DNA of 64,000 nucleotides from Pseudooceanicola antarcticus. Its GTDB lineage: Bacteria; Pseudomonadota; Alphaproteobacteria; Rhodobacterales; Rhodobacteraceae. Below are positions 7,268 through 16,248 of this stretch, piece by piece. How positions within the stretch are numbered: the stretch's first letter is position 1; each line of letters begins with the position of its first letter. The translations under genes and the position numbers were made by a program. The notes beneath the pieces were generated by a model. That model did not search any database and was not told the origin of the DNA. It worked only from the letters and a program-made list of their open reading frames with translations. The stretch lies in assembly GCF_900215355.1 (NCBI RefSeq), contig NZ_OBEA01000007.1, positions 1 to 64,000 on the forward strand, written 5' to 3'.

Positions 7268-7882
7268 ATGAAGCGATTGACGGCATATCCATGCGCGACG
7301 ATGGCCTTTTTCCTGGCACTGCCCGCCGCTCAGGCCCATGCGGCCTCATCCTGTCCGGTCGAGCCGGTGAGCGTCACTCCGGTCGAGCTGACGCGGATGG
7401 ACAGCTACATCAGGAACACCCAATCCTGGGGCCCAAGCGGTTTCGTCACCACCTCCCTGTCAGAGCGCAGCGGCAAGCGGGTGACGACCACCTATCTCAC
7501 CCAGCACCCCCTGCTGCCGGGCAGCCTCAGCCGTGACGGCATGCGCATCGACCTCAGCTATGACAGCCCGCTCGAGGACATTCCCCGGCTGAAGACCATC
7601 AAGCGCTGGCGGTCCGGCTACACGGCGTCAATGGATGGGGAGGTGCTGGAACGCGGCACCTTCGAGCTGCGCTACAAGCACAGCACCTCGATCTATGTCG
7701 GGGCCTGTCGCTATATCGTCTGGGTGGTGCAGCAGCAGATGTCCCCGGAGGGTCGGCCCGGCGACATCTTTGAACAGCATTTCTCGCCCGAGCTTTCGAC
7801 GATCATCGGCACGATGAAGAAAAGCGCCGAGGGCAAGCGGCTGTCGGGGGTCTTTTTCGACCAGATCCGGGTGGTGGAGTGA
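7268..7882 (+). CDS. Secreted protein of unknown function
   Basis: A 204-residue protein with a clear signal peptide (basic MKRL, hydrophobic core, cleavage near AHAAS at residue 26). The mature part has two cysteines (in SSCPVEP and GACRY), which could form a disulfide, and is mostly predicted beta-strand. I recognise no domain. It is monocistronic and convergent with nusB. A small inverted repeat (caggcc-gcat-ggcctg, 7887-7902) follows the stop codon and may act as a weak transcription end for both sides. Confidence 0.7.
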   Translation: MKRLTAYPCATMAFFLALPAAQAHAASSCPVEPVSVTPVELTRMDSYIRNTQSWGPSGFVTTSLSERSGKRVTTTYLTQHPLLPGSLSRDGMRIDLSYDSPLEDIPRLKTIKRWRSGYTASMDGEVLERGTFELRYKHSTSIYVGACRYIVWVVQQQMSPEGRPGDIFEQHFSPELSTIIGTMKKSAEGKRLSGVFFDQIRVVE

Positions 7883-7915
7883 TCGCAGGCCGCATGGCCT
7901 GACACTCCCTGCAGC

Positions 7916-8413
7916 TCAGAACGCCTCGGGGCGTGCCTCGCGGGCCATGTGATCCAGCACGGCGTTGACGAACTTGGCTTCCTTGCCCTCGGCGAAGAAG
8001 GCCTTTGCCACGTCGACATATTCCACGATGACCACCTTGGGCGGGGCCTCGCCCTCGATCAGCTCGGCACCGGCGGCGCGGAAGAGCGCCCGCAGGGTGG
8101 TGTCGATCCGGCCCAGAGGCCATTTTGCCACCAGCGCGCGGTCGGTCATCTGGTCGATCTTGGCCTGCCAGTTCACCGCATCGCGCAGGGTGCGGCGGAA
8201 GAGCTCCACATCGCCTTCCTGGTAGTCGCCCTCTTCGTAGGAGGCACCGAAGCGGTGATCCTCGAATTCGACGATGACACGTTCCACGCTCTGGCCCGCC
8301 AGTTCCATCTGGTAGAGCGCCTGCACGGCATAGAGCCGGGATGCAGAGCGCATCTTGCGCTTCTGGTTCCCCGAAAGGGGGGCGGTTGCAGGGGTCGGGA
8401 TCTCGTCACTCAT
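7916..8413 (-). CDS. nusB: Transcription antitermination factor NusB
   Basis: A 165-residue all-helical protein matching NusB: SASRLYAVQALYQME near the N-terminus, and RALVAKWPLGRIDTTLRALFRAAGAEL followed by PKVVIVEYVDVAKAFF in the C-terminal half. NusB binds boxA RNA with NusE (S10) and lets RNA polymerase read through rRNA operons. It is the last gene of the riboflavin cluster, 24 bases after ribH, the arrangement common in proteobacteria. The N-terminal extension of about 20 residues before the first helix is typical of the alphaproteobacterial form. Confidence 0.95.
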   Translation of the reverse strand: MSDEIPTPATAPLSGNQKRKMRSASRLYAVQALYQMELAGQSVERVIVEFEDHRFGASYEEGDYQEGDVELFRRTLRDAVNWQAKIDQMTDRALVAKWPLGRIDTTLRALFRAAGAELIEGEAPPKVVIVEYVDVAKAFFAEGKEAKFVNAVLDHMAREARPEAF

Positions 8414-8437
8414 CTCGGGCGTCTTTTCTGCTGGCGA

Positions 8438-8971
8438 TCAGGCCTTACCTGTCAGGCTGGCCTCATCTGCGACGGGCAGGAATCCCACGCCGCTTTTAGA
8501 AGCGCCCCATTTGCGCGAAAGCGCGAGAAGATGCAAGGCCGCAGCCGCTGCACCACCGCCCTTATTCTGTTCGGCCACGCGGGCGCGGGCCAGTGCCTGG
8601 TCGCGGTTCTCGACCGTCAGGATGCCATTGCCGATGCTGAAGCCCTGCAGACCCAGCAGGGTGATCCCGCGCGAGCTGTCGTTGCAGACTGTGTCGTAAT
8701 GGGTGGTTTCCCCACGGATAACGCAGCCCAGGGCAACATAGGCGTCATAGTCGGACATGCGCCCGGCCATGGCGATCGCCGTCGGGATCTCCAGCGCGCC
8801 GGGCACCTCGATCACCTCGGGCGTGGCGCCCCAGGCCTCGATCTCGGCGGTGGCGCCGGCGATCAGCTCGTCGGCGATGTCCTTGTAGTAGGGCGCCACG
8901 ACGATCAGCACCTTGGTGGGCTTCGAGACGCTGCCGCGCGGCAGGGTGTAATGCTGTTCGGAACCGGCCAT
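8438..8971 (-). CDS. ribH: 6,7-dimethyl-8-ribityllumazine synthase
   Basis: A 177-residue lumazine synthase that condenses 5-amino-6-ribitylaminouracil with dihydroxybutanone phosphate. Recognisable parts are VPGALEIP, GCVIRGETTHYD with the catalytic His, CNDSSRGI, and NGILTVENRDQA followed by NKGGGAAAAAL. The length agrees with the usual 150-180 residues. It lies 15 bases after ribB and 24 before nusB, so it is in one operon with them. Confidence 0.96.
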   Translation of the reverse strand: MAGSEQHYTLPRGSVSKPTKVLIVVAPYYKDIADELIAGATAEIEAWGATPEVIEVPGALEIPTAIAMAGRMSDYDAYVALGCVIRGETTHYDTVCNDSSRGITLLGLQGFSIGNGILTVENRDQALARARVAEQNKGGGAAAAALHLLALSRKWGASKSGVGFLPVADEASLTGKA

Positions 8972-8986
8972 GGGGCCCTCCTGAGA

Positions 8987-10117
8987 TTAGTCGGCGATCC
9001 GGTGGGAGCCGGTGATTTCAAGCCCGTAGGCATCCAGGCCCACGACGTTGGGCTGCGGCGAGTTGCTGAGCAGCACCAGCTTCGACAGCCCGAGCGAGGT
9101 CAGGATCTGCGCGCCCAGGCCATATTGGCGCAGGGTCTGCGGAGAGGTCTCGTGGTCGCCGATCAGCTTCATCTGCAGATCGCGCAGCAGCACCACGACG
9201 CCGCGGCCCTCATTGTCGATGACGCGCATGGCATCGCGGAACTCGTCGGCGCGGCCGGCCGGGCCGACACCGGCCACGTCGCGCAGAGGGTCGAGCGCAT
9301 GCATCCGCACCATCACCGGCTCATCGCCCGAGATGTCACCCTTGATCAGGACGATATGTTCCGCACCCTGGGTTTCATCGACGTAGATCTTCAGCGCCCA
9401 TTCACCGGCAAATTCGGTCTGGACGATCTCTTCCTTTTCGACCCGCACCAGGTTGTCGTTGCGGCGGCGGTAGCTGATCAGGTCCGAGATCGTGCCGATC
9501 TTCAGGCCGTGACGCTGCGCGAAGGCCACCAGCTCGGGCAGGCGCGACATGGTGCCGTCCTCGTTCATGATCTCGCAGATCACGCCCGAGGGGTTGAGGC
9601 CGGCCAGGCGCGACACGTCCACGGCCGCCTCGGTATGGCCGGCGCGCACCAGCACGCCGCCGTCGCGGGCGCGCAGCGGGAAGACATGGCCCGGCGTGGC
9701 GATATCCTGGGCGCCCTTGCCCGCGTCGATGGCCACGGCCACGGTCCGCGCCCGGTCATGGGCGGAAATGCCGGTCGAGACGCCTTCGCGGGCCTCGATG
9801 GAAACGGTGAAATTGGTCTCGTGACGCGAGGAGTTCTGCGAGGCCATCAGCGGCAGGCCAAGCTGGTCGACGCGCTCTCCGGGAAGCGACAGGCAGATCA
9901 GGCCGCGCCCGTGGGTGGCCATGAAGTTGATCGCTTCGGGGGTGGCCATCTGGGCCGGGATCACCAGGTCGCCTTCGTTCTCGCGGTCCTCGTGATCGAC
10001 GAGGATGAACATGCGGCCATTGCGGGCGTCTTCGATGATCTCCTCGATGGAAGAGATCGCGTCGGACCAGTCCTGCTCAACCGGACCGGGTTTTTCATAG
10101 GCAGCGCTATCGGACAT
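8987..10117 (-). CDS. ribB: 3,4-dihydroxy-2-butanone-4-phosphate synthase with degenerate GTP cyclohydrolase II-like domain
   Basis: A 376-residue protein. The first 215 residues are a complete RibB domain (DHEDRENEGD at 41-50, RHETNFTVS, SAHDRART, TPGHVFPL, GHTEAAVD), which makes dihydroxybutanone phosphate from ribulose 5-phosphate. The remaining 160 residues have the fold of GTP cyclohydrolase II, but no cysteine occurs after about residue 220. The three zinc Cys of RibA are absent, and the corresponding stretch reads VMVRMHALDPLRDVAG. This fits the RibBX type, in which the second domain is not a cyclohydrolase. ATG 10117 has a good ribosome site (gaaggag); the open frame runs further upstream without a better start. 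A separate ribA is therefore required elsewhere in the genome. Confidence 0.92.
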   Translation of the reverse strand: MSDSAAYEKPGPVEQDWSDAISSIEEIIEDARNGRMFILVDHEDRENEGDLVIPAQMATPEAINFMATHGRGLICLSLPGERVDQLGLPLMASQNSSRHETNFTVSIEAREGVSTGISAHDRARTVAVAIDAGKGAQDIATPGHVFPLRARDGGVLVRAGHTEAAVDVSRLAGLNPSGVICEIMNEDGTMSRLPELVAFAQRHGLKIGTISDLISYRRRNDNLVRVEKEEIVQTEFAGEWALKIYVDETQGAEHIVLIKGDISGDEPVMVRMHALDPLRDVAGVGPAGRADEFRDAMRVIDNEGRGVVVLLRDLQMKLIGDHETSPQTLRQYGLGAQILTSLGLSKLVLLSNSPQPNVVGLDAYGLEITGSHRIAD

Positions 10118-10275
10118 GGGCGGCTCCTTCATTTGGCATGCAGATAACGCAGGAGGATGAACTTGACCAGAGACTGCGGCCGCACCGCGGCTGTGCATAT
10201 CCGCATTCCCTAGGGGCGGATGAGCCGCGGCACTGTGCAGAAAACGACCAAGAACGCCCCGCTCCCGTCGCCGGT

Positions 10276-10857
10276 TCAGCCGAAGAGCGCCTCGGCGGGC
10301 AGCGTGGCGCCAAGTCCACCGGCGGCAAGCCATTCCTGTTCCAGTCCGAGGGCGGTGACCGCCACCAGGCTGGCGGCGGGCAGCTGCCCCTGGGCACGGG
10401 ACAGCGCGGCGCGGATCTCGGCGAAGGTTCCCAGCAGCGGCGGCGCGGCGAAGGCCAGGTCGAGCCCCGCCACGCGCTCCAGCAGCAGGCGCGGATCGAG
10501 GGGCGGATGCGCCAGCCCGATGCGCAGCACGTGGCGCAGCGCCTGCAGCCGCTCGGTGATCCGGGGCTGAGGCGGGGCGGCGTTCGAGAAGACGCCGAGC
10601 GCATTGGAAGAGATCAGGAAGCCCGAGACATCGCGGCCGGAGCTGGCGCGGATACGGGCGTAGTCGGAATAGGCAAGGCCCAGCTCCCTGGCGCGGGCGA
10701 TGCGCATGCGGTGGATGGCCAGCGGCAGCTGCGCCTCGCGGTGGCTGGCCTGGGCCCGGCTCCAGCTGTAGAGCCGGAACTGGCGCCCGCCATCCATCGT
10801 CGGCCCCTGATTGTGGCCGATCGTGGCGCGGCTGTCAGTGGACCGGGGCTCGTTCAT
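10276..10857 (-). CDS. Unassigned protein translationally coupled to ribE
   Basis: A 193-residue protein I cannot assign. Its ATG overlaps the ribE stop codon in an ATGA arrangement (10854-10857), so it is translated with ribE. The N-terminus carries the short motif TIGHNQGP, seen at the start of many small alphaproteobacterial proteins. The rest is helical and rich in Arg and Ala (IHRMRIARARELGLAYSDYARIRAS). No membrane segment or signal peptide is visible. The position inside the riboflavin operon suggests a link with flavin metabolism, but nothing in the sequence shows an activity. Confidence 0.75.
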   Translation of the reverse strand: MNEPRSTDSRATIGHNQGPTMDGGRQFRLYSWSRAQASHREAQLPLAIHRMRIARARELGLAYSDYARIRASSGRDVSGFLISSNALGVFSNAAPPQPRITERLQALRHVLRIGLAHPPLDPRLLLERVAGLDLAFAAPPLLGTFAEIRAALSRAQGQLPAASLVAVTALGLEQEWLAAGGLGATLPAEALFG

Positions 10858-11441
10858 GCATATTCCTGCAGGCGGGCCACGTAGCGGGCCATGGTGTCGA
10901 CCTCGAGGTTGATCGCATCGCCCTCGGCGACCTTGCCCCAGGTGGTGACCGACTTGGTATGGGGGATCACGTTGACGCCGAAGGTGGCGCCGTCGACCTC
11001 GTTGACGGTCAGCGAGGTGCCGTTCAGCGCGATGGAGCCCTTGGGCGCAATGAACTTCGCCAGCGCCTCGGGGGCACGGAAGGTCATGCGGGTGCTGTCG
11101 CCCTCGTCGCGCAGGGAGATGAGCTCTGCCACCCCGTCGACGTGACCCGAGACGATATGGCCGCCCAGCTCGTCGCCCACCTTCAGGGCGCGTTCCAGGT
11201 TCACCGCCCGGCCCTCGACCCAATCGCCAAGGTTGGTCTTCGACAGGGACTCGGCGCTGATCTCGACGTCGAACCAATCTTCGCCCTTGGCGATCACCGT
11301 CAGGCAGACGCCATCACAGGCGATGGAGGCGCCCAGGTCGACGCCGTCCATGTCGTAGTGACAGCCGAGCCGCGCCAGCAGGTCGCCGCGATGCTCGAGT
11401 TTCAGGACCTTGCCCATGTCGGTAACGATGCCGGTGAACAT
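10854..11441 (-). CDS. ribE: Riboflavin synthase, alpha chain
   Basis: A 195-residue riboflavin synthase that converts two lumazine molecules to riboflavin and pyrimidinedione. The two internally repeated beta-barrel halves are visible: it begins MFTGIVTDMGKV with DGVCLTV in the first half, and has SGHVDGVAEL and LNGTSLTVNEV in the second. ATG 11441 follows the ribosome site gaaggag; a very long frame continues upstream, but it is the antisense of the capsule genes. It is the first gene of the minus-strand unit ribE-unknown-ribB-ribH-nusB, and the divergent kpsS starts 189 bases away. The usual partner ribD lies on the far side of the three capsule genes. Confidence 0.95.
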   Translation of the reverse strand: MFTGIVTDMGKVLKLEHRGDLLARLGCHYDMDGVDLGASIACDGVCLTVIAKGEDWFDVEISAESLSKTNLGDWVEGRAVNLERALKVGDELGGHIVSGHVDGVAELISLRDEGDSTRMTFRAPEALAKFIAPKGSIALNGTSLTVNEVDGATFGVNVIPHTKSVTTWGKVAEGDAINLEVDTMARYVARLQEYA

Positions 11442-11630
11442 GTCGATCTCCTTCTGCAGGGTCCCCGCCCCTTTCCAAGCGGCGTAGCGCGGCGCGGCGA
11501 AGGGCGCAAGAGCGCTGCCGGCAAAGGTCCCTCCCCCGCCCCGGCAGCGCCCAAATTCTGCCGGTTTGACGGCGCACCCATAACTCCGCAATATGAGGCG
11601 CCGGGCACGGGACATGCCCCGGAGGGACAG

Positions 11631-12923
11631 ATGCAAGACACGACACCGGACAGCCGGGTGTTCCTCTTTCTGCAGGGACCCCACGGCCCCTATTTCCACC
11701 AGCTTGCCCGTGCCGTGCGACAGGCGGGGGCTGCCTGCTGGCGCATCGGCTTCAACGCCGGCGATGCGGTCTTCTGGCCCGAGCGCGCCAGCTACCTGCC
11801 CTTCACCGATCCCCCCGAGACCTGGCCGCAGCACTTCGCCGCCACCTGCGACGAGAAACAGGTCACCGATATCGTGCTCTACGGCGACACCCGCCCGATC
11901 CACGCCCATGCGGTCTCGATCGCCCGCGCGCGCGGATTGCGCATCCATGTCTTTGAAGAGGGCTACATCCGCCCCTACTGGGTGACCTACGAACGCGGCG
12001 GCTCGAACGGTCATTCGCGGCTGATGCAGATGTCCGTCGACGAGATGCGCGCCGCGCTGGCGCTCTCGGACCTCGACGCCCCCCTGCCCCCCGCGCGCTG
12101 GGGCGACATGCGGGAACACGTCTTCTACGGCGCGCTCTACCATTGGTTCGTGATGTGCGCCAACCGGCGCTATCGCCAGTTCCGTCCGCATCGCAGCCTC
12201 AGCGTGGGGCAGGAATTCCGGCTCTACCTGAAGCGCCTGCTCACCATGCCCTTCACCGCGCTGGATCGCTGGCTGGCCTCGCGCCGCATCCGGCGCGGCG
12301 GCTTCCCCTACCACGTGGTGCTGCTGCAACTGGCCCACGATTCCTCTTTCCGGGAGCATTCGCCCTTCGGCTCGATGCAGGATTTCCTCGAGGTGGTGAT
12401 GCGCGGCTTCGCCGAGGGTGCCCCGCGCCACCATCACCTTGTCTTCAAGGCGCATCCGCTGGAAGACGGCCGGGTGCCGATCCGCGCGGAGCTGGGCCGG
12501 CTGGCGCGCAGCCTGGGCCTTGAGGGTCGCGTCCACTTCGTGCGCGGCGGCAAGCTGGCACAGCTTCTGGCCGATGCGCGCTCTGCGGTCACGGTCAACT
12601 CGACCGCGGCCCAGCAGGTGCTCTACCGGGGCATCCCGCTGAAAACATTCGGCAATGCGGTCTACAACAAGCCCGAGTTCACCTCGACCCTGCCGCTGCC
12701 CGAATTCTTCGCCGGGGCCCTGCGCCCCGATGGCGCGGCCTACAAGGACTACCGGCGCTTCCTGCTGGAAACCAGCCAGGTGGCGGGCGGTTTCTACGCC
12801 GCGCGCTCGCGCCGGCAGCTGATCCGGCAGGTGGTCGACATGATGCTGGACGAGGAAGACCCCTACGACGCCCTGCGATCCGGCACCGCGGCGCCGCGGC
12901 AACAGTTGCGGGCGGTCAGATGA
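11631..12923 (+). CDS. kpsS: Capsule beta-Kdo transferase, KpsS family
   Basis: A 430-residue capsule biosynthesis protein of the KpsS family. In group 2 capsules KpsS adds the first beta-Kdo to phosphatidylglycerol, starting the Kdo linker on which the capsule is built at the cytoplasmic face of the inner membrane. Family marks include FLQGPHGPYFHQLA at the start, HVFEEGYIRPYWVT, LLQLAHDSSFREHSPF, VFKAHPLEDGR and VTVNSTAAQQVLYRGIP. No signal peptide is present. ATG 11631 follows the ribosome site ggaggg. It is the first of three plus-strand capsule genes lying between ribE and ribD; 148 bases separate it from the OPX gene. Confidence 0.88.
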   Translation: MQDTTPDSRVFLFLQGPHGPYFHQLARAVRQAGAACWRIGFNAGDAVFWPERASYLPFTDPPETWPQHFAATCDEKQVTDIVLYGDTRPIHAHAVSIARARGLRIHVFEEGYIRPYWVTYERGGSNGHSRLMQMSVDEMRAALALSDLDAPLPPARWGDMREHVFYGALYHWFVMCANRRYRQFRPHRSLSVGQEFRLYLKRLLTMPFTALDRWLASRRIRRGGFPYHVVLLQLAHDSSFREHSPFGSMQDFLEVVMRGFAEGAPRHHHLVFKAHPLEDGRVPIRAELGRLARSLGLEGRVHFVRGGKLAQLLADARSAVTVNSTAAQQVLYRGIPLKTFGNAVYNKPEFTSTLPLPEFFAGALRPDGAAYKDYRRFLLETSQVAGGFYAARSRRQLIRQVVDMMLDEEDPYDALRSGTAAPRQQLRAVR

Positions 12924-13071
12924 CAGAGCGACGGCCAGGGCCGAGGAGACTGGCTTTTGCAGCCAAGCTCCTGTATCCTTTCCGGAAAAGAGGCAAACTG
13001 GCGGCAGATCCGGGCCAACTCGGGCGGTCGCGGCAGAGACAACGACCAGCGATAGGTCGAGGAGAAGAGCA

Positions 13072-14205
13072 GTGACATTCATCCCTTCCCGATGGGCCCG
13101 CCCCGTCGCGTTGATCGCGGCGCTTTGTGCTGTTTCCTCCTGCGCGGTGCTGCCCCGCAGCGGCCCCACCAAGCGAGAGATCTACGCCGGTTCGGTCCAG
13201 CGCGAGGGCGATGCCTTCGTCGTCGCCATCAACGACCGGGTGACACGGGCCACCGCCGTGATCCCGGCGCTCGGCTTCTCCGAGCAGTTCCTGCGCGCGG
13301 GCCCCGTCGGCTCGGACGTGATCCGCCCCGGCGATACGCTCTCGCTGACCATCTGGGAAAACGTCGACGAGGGGCTGCTGGCCTCGGAAGGGGTCAACTA
13401 TACCTCGCTGAGTGCGGTGCAGGTCGATGGCGCGGGCTTCATCTTCGTGCCCTACGCAGGCCGCATCCGCGCCGCGGGCAACTCCCCCGAGGCAATCCGC
13501 CGTATCATCACCGAGAAACTGGCCGACCAGACCCCCGACCCTCAGGTCGAGGTGGTGCGCGAAGCCGGTGACGGTGCCAGCGTCACCCTGATCGGCGCCA
13601 TCGGCGGCTCCGGCGTCTACCCGATCGAGCGGCCCACCCTGCGGCTCTCGGGCATGCTGGCGGCGGCGGGCGGCATCTCTGTCGCTCCGGAAAGCGCCCT
13701 GATCACCGTGGTGCGCGGCAACCAGCGCTCGACCATCTGGTTCCAGGACCTCTTCGACGATCCGCGCTACGACATCGCGCTGAGGAATGGTGACCGTATC
13801 CTGCTGGAAGAGGACACCCGCAGTTTCACCGTGCTGGGCGCCGCCGGCACCCAGAGCGTCATCGACTTTGAAAGCCAGACCCTTTCGGGGATCGAGGCCA
13901 TCGCCCAGGCAGGCGGTCTGCGGGCTAATTCCGCGGACCCCACCGGCGTCTTCGTCTTCCGCAACGAGGCCGAGGAGATCGCCGAGCAGGTCCTGGGCCG
14001 CTCTGATCTGACCGGCGCGCAGCGCATGGTCTACGTGCTGGACCTGACCCAACCCAACGGCATGTTCATGGCCCGCGACTTCCTCATCCGTGACGGCGAC
14101 CTGCTTTACGTTACCGAGGCGCCCTTCACCCAGTGGGACAAGACCATCGCGGCGCTGACAGGCTCCCTGGGGAGTGTGAACTCCCTCACGTCCCTGGGCG
14201 AGTAA
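13072..14205 (+). CDS. Polysaccharide export outer-membrane lipoprotein (OPX family)
   Basis: A 377-residue lipoprotein of the Wza/KpsD-type polysaccharide export family. The signal peptide ends in the lipobox VSSC, with Cys24 as the lipidated residue. After it come the Poly_export domain (VIRPGDTLSLTIWE, VDGAGFIFVPYAGRI with ITEKLADQTPDPQVEV) and two SLBB-like repeats (VTLIGAIGGSGVYPI and the region around FTVLGAAGTQSVIDF). It should form the outer-membrane channel for the capsule. The start is GTG 13072 after the purine-rich ggagaagag. It sits between kpsS and kpsC, with 6 bases to kpsC, so these two are one transcription unit. The inner-membrane exporter genes (KpsM, KpsT, KpsE) are not in the window. 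Confidence 0.9.
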   Translation: MTFIPSRWARPVALIAALCAVSSCAVLPRSGPTKREIYAGSVQREGDAFVVAINDRVTRATAVIPALGFSEQFLRAGPVGSDVIRPGDTLSLTIWENVDEGLLASEGVNYTSLSAVQVDGAGFIFVPYAGRIRAAGNSPEAIRRIITEKLADQTPDPQVEVVREAGDGASVTLIGAIGGSGVYPIERPTLRLSGMLAAAGGISVAPESALITVVRGNQRSTIWFQDLFDDPRYDIALRNGDRILLEEDTRSFTVLGAAGTQSVIDFESQTLSGIEAIAQAGGLRANSADPTGVFVFRNEAEEIAEQVLGRSDLTGAQRMVYVLDLTQPNGMFMARDFLIRDGDLLYVTEAPFTQWDKTIAALTGSLGSVNSLTSLGE

Positions 14206-14211
14206 CGCGCC

Positions 14212-16248
14212 ATGCAAGCGGATGCGGCGGACAGCTTCCAAGGAACCGAGGTCTCGCCGGATCACCCCCAGCCCCTACACTTCTACAACGCGGGCTTCCT
14301 GCGCCAGAAGCGGGTGCGCCGCATCCTCGAGCTTTCGGGCTACCAGTTGACCCTCGGCAAGCCGGGCCCGGACGGGTTGATCGGCGTCTGGGGGCATTCC
14401 CCCTACGCCGGCCGCGGAGAAGCCATGGCGGCCAAGACCGGCGCGGGCCTGCTGCGGATCGAGGACGCCTTCCTGCGCTCGCTGCACCCCGGCCGCGTGG
14501 GCGAGGCACCCATCGGGCTGACCCTGGATCGCAGCGGCTGCCACTTCGACGGCAGCCAGCCCTCGGACCTCGAAACGCTGCTGAAAACCCATCCCTTTGA
14601 CGATGCGCATCTCCTGAGCCGCACCCGCGGACTGGTCTCGCGCATGAAAGAGGCGGGGCTGTCGAAATACGCTGCAACCGATCCCTGGCTGCCGCTGCCC
14701 AAGCCGGGCTACGTGCTGGTCATCGACCAGGTGCGCGGCGATGCCTCGGTGCGCCTTGGTGGCGGCGATGCCAACAGCTTCCGCGAGATGCTTTACTGGG
14801 CGCAGGAGGACCACCCCGGCGCCCGCGTCGTGATCAAGACCCACCCCGAAACCGCCCGCGGCAAACGCAAGGGCTACTACGGCCCCGCCGATGTCGAGGC
14901 GGCAGCTCCGGGGCGGATCTCTCTGGTCGACGGGCCGGTCTGTCCCTGGGCCCTGATGGAGGGCGCGGTGGCGGTCTATACCGTCAGTTCGCAGCTTGGC
15001 TTCGAGGCCATCCTCGCGGGCCACCGCCCCCGTGTCTTCGGCCTGCCCTTCTACGCCGGCTGGGGGCTGAGCGACGACCGCCACCCGCTGCTGCCCGGCC
15101 CCTCGCGCCGGGGCCGCAACCTGACCACCACCCAGCTGGCTGCCGGGGCCCTGGTGCTCTACCCGCGCTGGTACGATCCCTACCACGACCGCCTGACCAG
15201 TGCCGAAGAGGCCTCCGAGGCGCTGATCGCCCAGGCCCGCGCCTGGCGCGAAGATCGCCGGGGCTGGCGGGCCGAGAATGTAAGGCTATGGAAACGCAAG
15301 CACTTCCAGGAGTTCTTCGGCCAGCAGAAAAGCGTGGTCTTCGGGGCCCAGAAGGGCAAGGAACGCCGCATGACCTGGGGACCGGCCCGCGATGGCGCGG
15401 TCGGGGTCGAGGATGGCTTCCTGCGCTCGCGCGGGTTGGGGGCCGAGCTGGTGCCCCCACTCTCTCTGACGCTGGATGACCTGGGCATCTACTACGATCC
15501 CCGGCGCGAGAGCCGGCTCGAGCACATGATCACCGCCCGCGCCCGGCTGCGCCCCGACCAGGCCGAACGTGCCGAACGGCTGATCGCCCGCATCCGCGAG
15601 GCGGGGCTGTCGAAATACAACACCGGCGGCACGGTGGAACTGCCGAAACTGCGCCCCGGTCGCCGGGTGCTGGTGCCGGGCCAGGTCGAGGACGATGCCT
15701 CGATCCAGCTGGGCGCCGGGCCGGTCAGCACCAACCTGGAACTCCTGCAGGCCGTGCGCCGGGTCGAGCCCGATGCGGTGCTGCTCTACAAGCCGCACCC
15801 GGACGTCGAACGAGGCCTGCGCCCCGGCAGGATCACACAGGACGAGGCCATGAAATATGCCGATGCGGTGCTGACAGAGACCGACCCGGCGGCGCTTCTA
15901 GGCCAGGTGGACGCGGTCTGGACCATGACCTCCCTGATGGGGTTCGAGGCGCTTCTGCGCGGGGTCGACGTGATCTGCACCGGGTTGCCCTTCTACGCCG
16001 GATGGGGCCTGACCCGCGACCTGGACCACGTGCCGCGCCGAAGGGTGCGGGTCTCGCTCGAGGGATTGGTGCATGCGGCGCTGATCGACTACCCGCGCTA
16101 CTTCGACCCGGTGACCCGGCAGCCCTGCCCGGTGGAAGTCGCTGTCGACCGGCTGCAAGACTCAGAGACCGGCCCGGCCCGACCGGCGTTGCGGATCCTG
16201 GCGAAGGCGCAGGGGCTGCTGGCCTCTCGCGCCGACCTCTGGCGCTAG
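14212..16248 (+). CDS. kpsC: Capsule beta-Kdo transferase, KpsC family, two catalytic modules
   Basis: A 678-residue protein with two tandem copies of the KpsC glycosyltransferase module. Module 1 (about residues 20-330) and module 2 (about 345-650) share motifs: VEDGFLRS in the second and RIEDAFLRS in the first, EAGLSKY in both, FEAILAG/FEALLRG, GLPFYAGWGL in both, and LYPRWYDP/DYPRYFDP. In characterised enzymes the two modules add alternating beta-2,4 and beta-2,7 Kdo residues to extend the linker begun by KpsS. It starts 6 bases after the OPX gene. Its stop codon overlaps the end of the convergent ribD by 4 bases. Confidence 0.92.
   Translation: MQADAADSFQGTEVSPDHPQPLHFYNAGFLRQKRVRRILELSGYQLTLGKPGPDGLIGVWGHSPYAGRGEAMAAKTGAGLLRIEDAFLRSLHPGRVGEAPIGLTLDRSGCHFDGSQPSDLETLLKTHPFDDAHLLSRTRGLVSRMKEAGLSKYAATDPWLPLPKPGYVLVIDQVRGDASVRLGGGDANSFREMLYWAQEDHPGARVVIKTHPETARGKRKGYYGPADVEAAAPGRISLVDGPVCPWALMEGAVAVYTVSSQLGFEAILAGHRPRVFGLPFYAGWGLSDDRHPLLPGPSRRGRNLTTTQLAAGALVLYPRWYDPYHDRLTSAEEASEALIAQARAWREDRRGWRAENVRLWKRKHFQEFFGQQKSVVFGAQKGKERRMTWGPARDGAVGVEDGFLRSRGLGAELVPPLSLTLDDLGIYYDPRRESRLEHMITARARLRPDQAERAERLIARIREAGLSKYNTGGTVELPKLRPGRRVLVPGQVEDDASIQLGAGPVSTNLELLQAVRRVEPDAVLLYKPHPDVERGLRPGRITQDEAMKYADAVLTETDPAALLGQVDAVWTMTSLMGFEALLRGVDVICTGLPFYAGWGLTRDLDHVPRRRVRVSLEGLVHAALIDYPRYFDPVTRQPCPVEVAVDRLQDSETGPARPALRILAKAQGLLASRADLWR

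Noticed and set aside
7949-10147. 732-codon plus-strand frame opposite nusB, ribH and ribB
   Set aside because: It is the antisense of three certain genes and has the His/Gly/Asp-rich composition of such shadows.
10118-10275. FMN riboswitch ahead of ribB
   Set aside because: I looked for the conserved FMN element blocks in the 158-base gap and did not find them.
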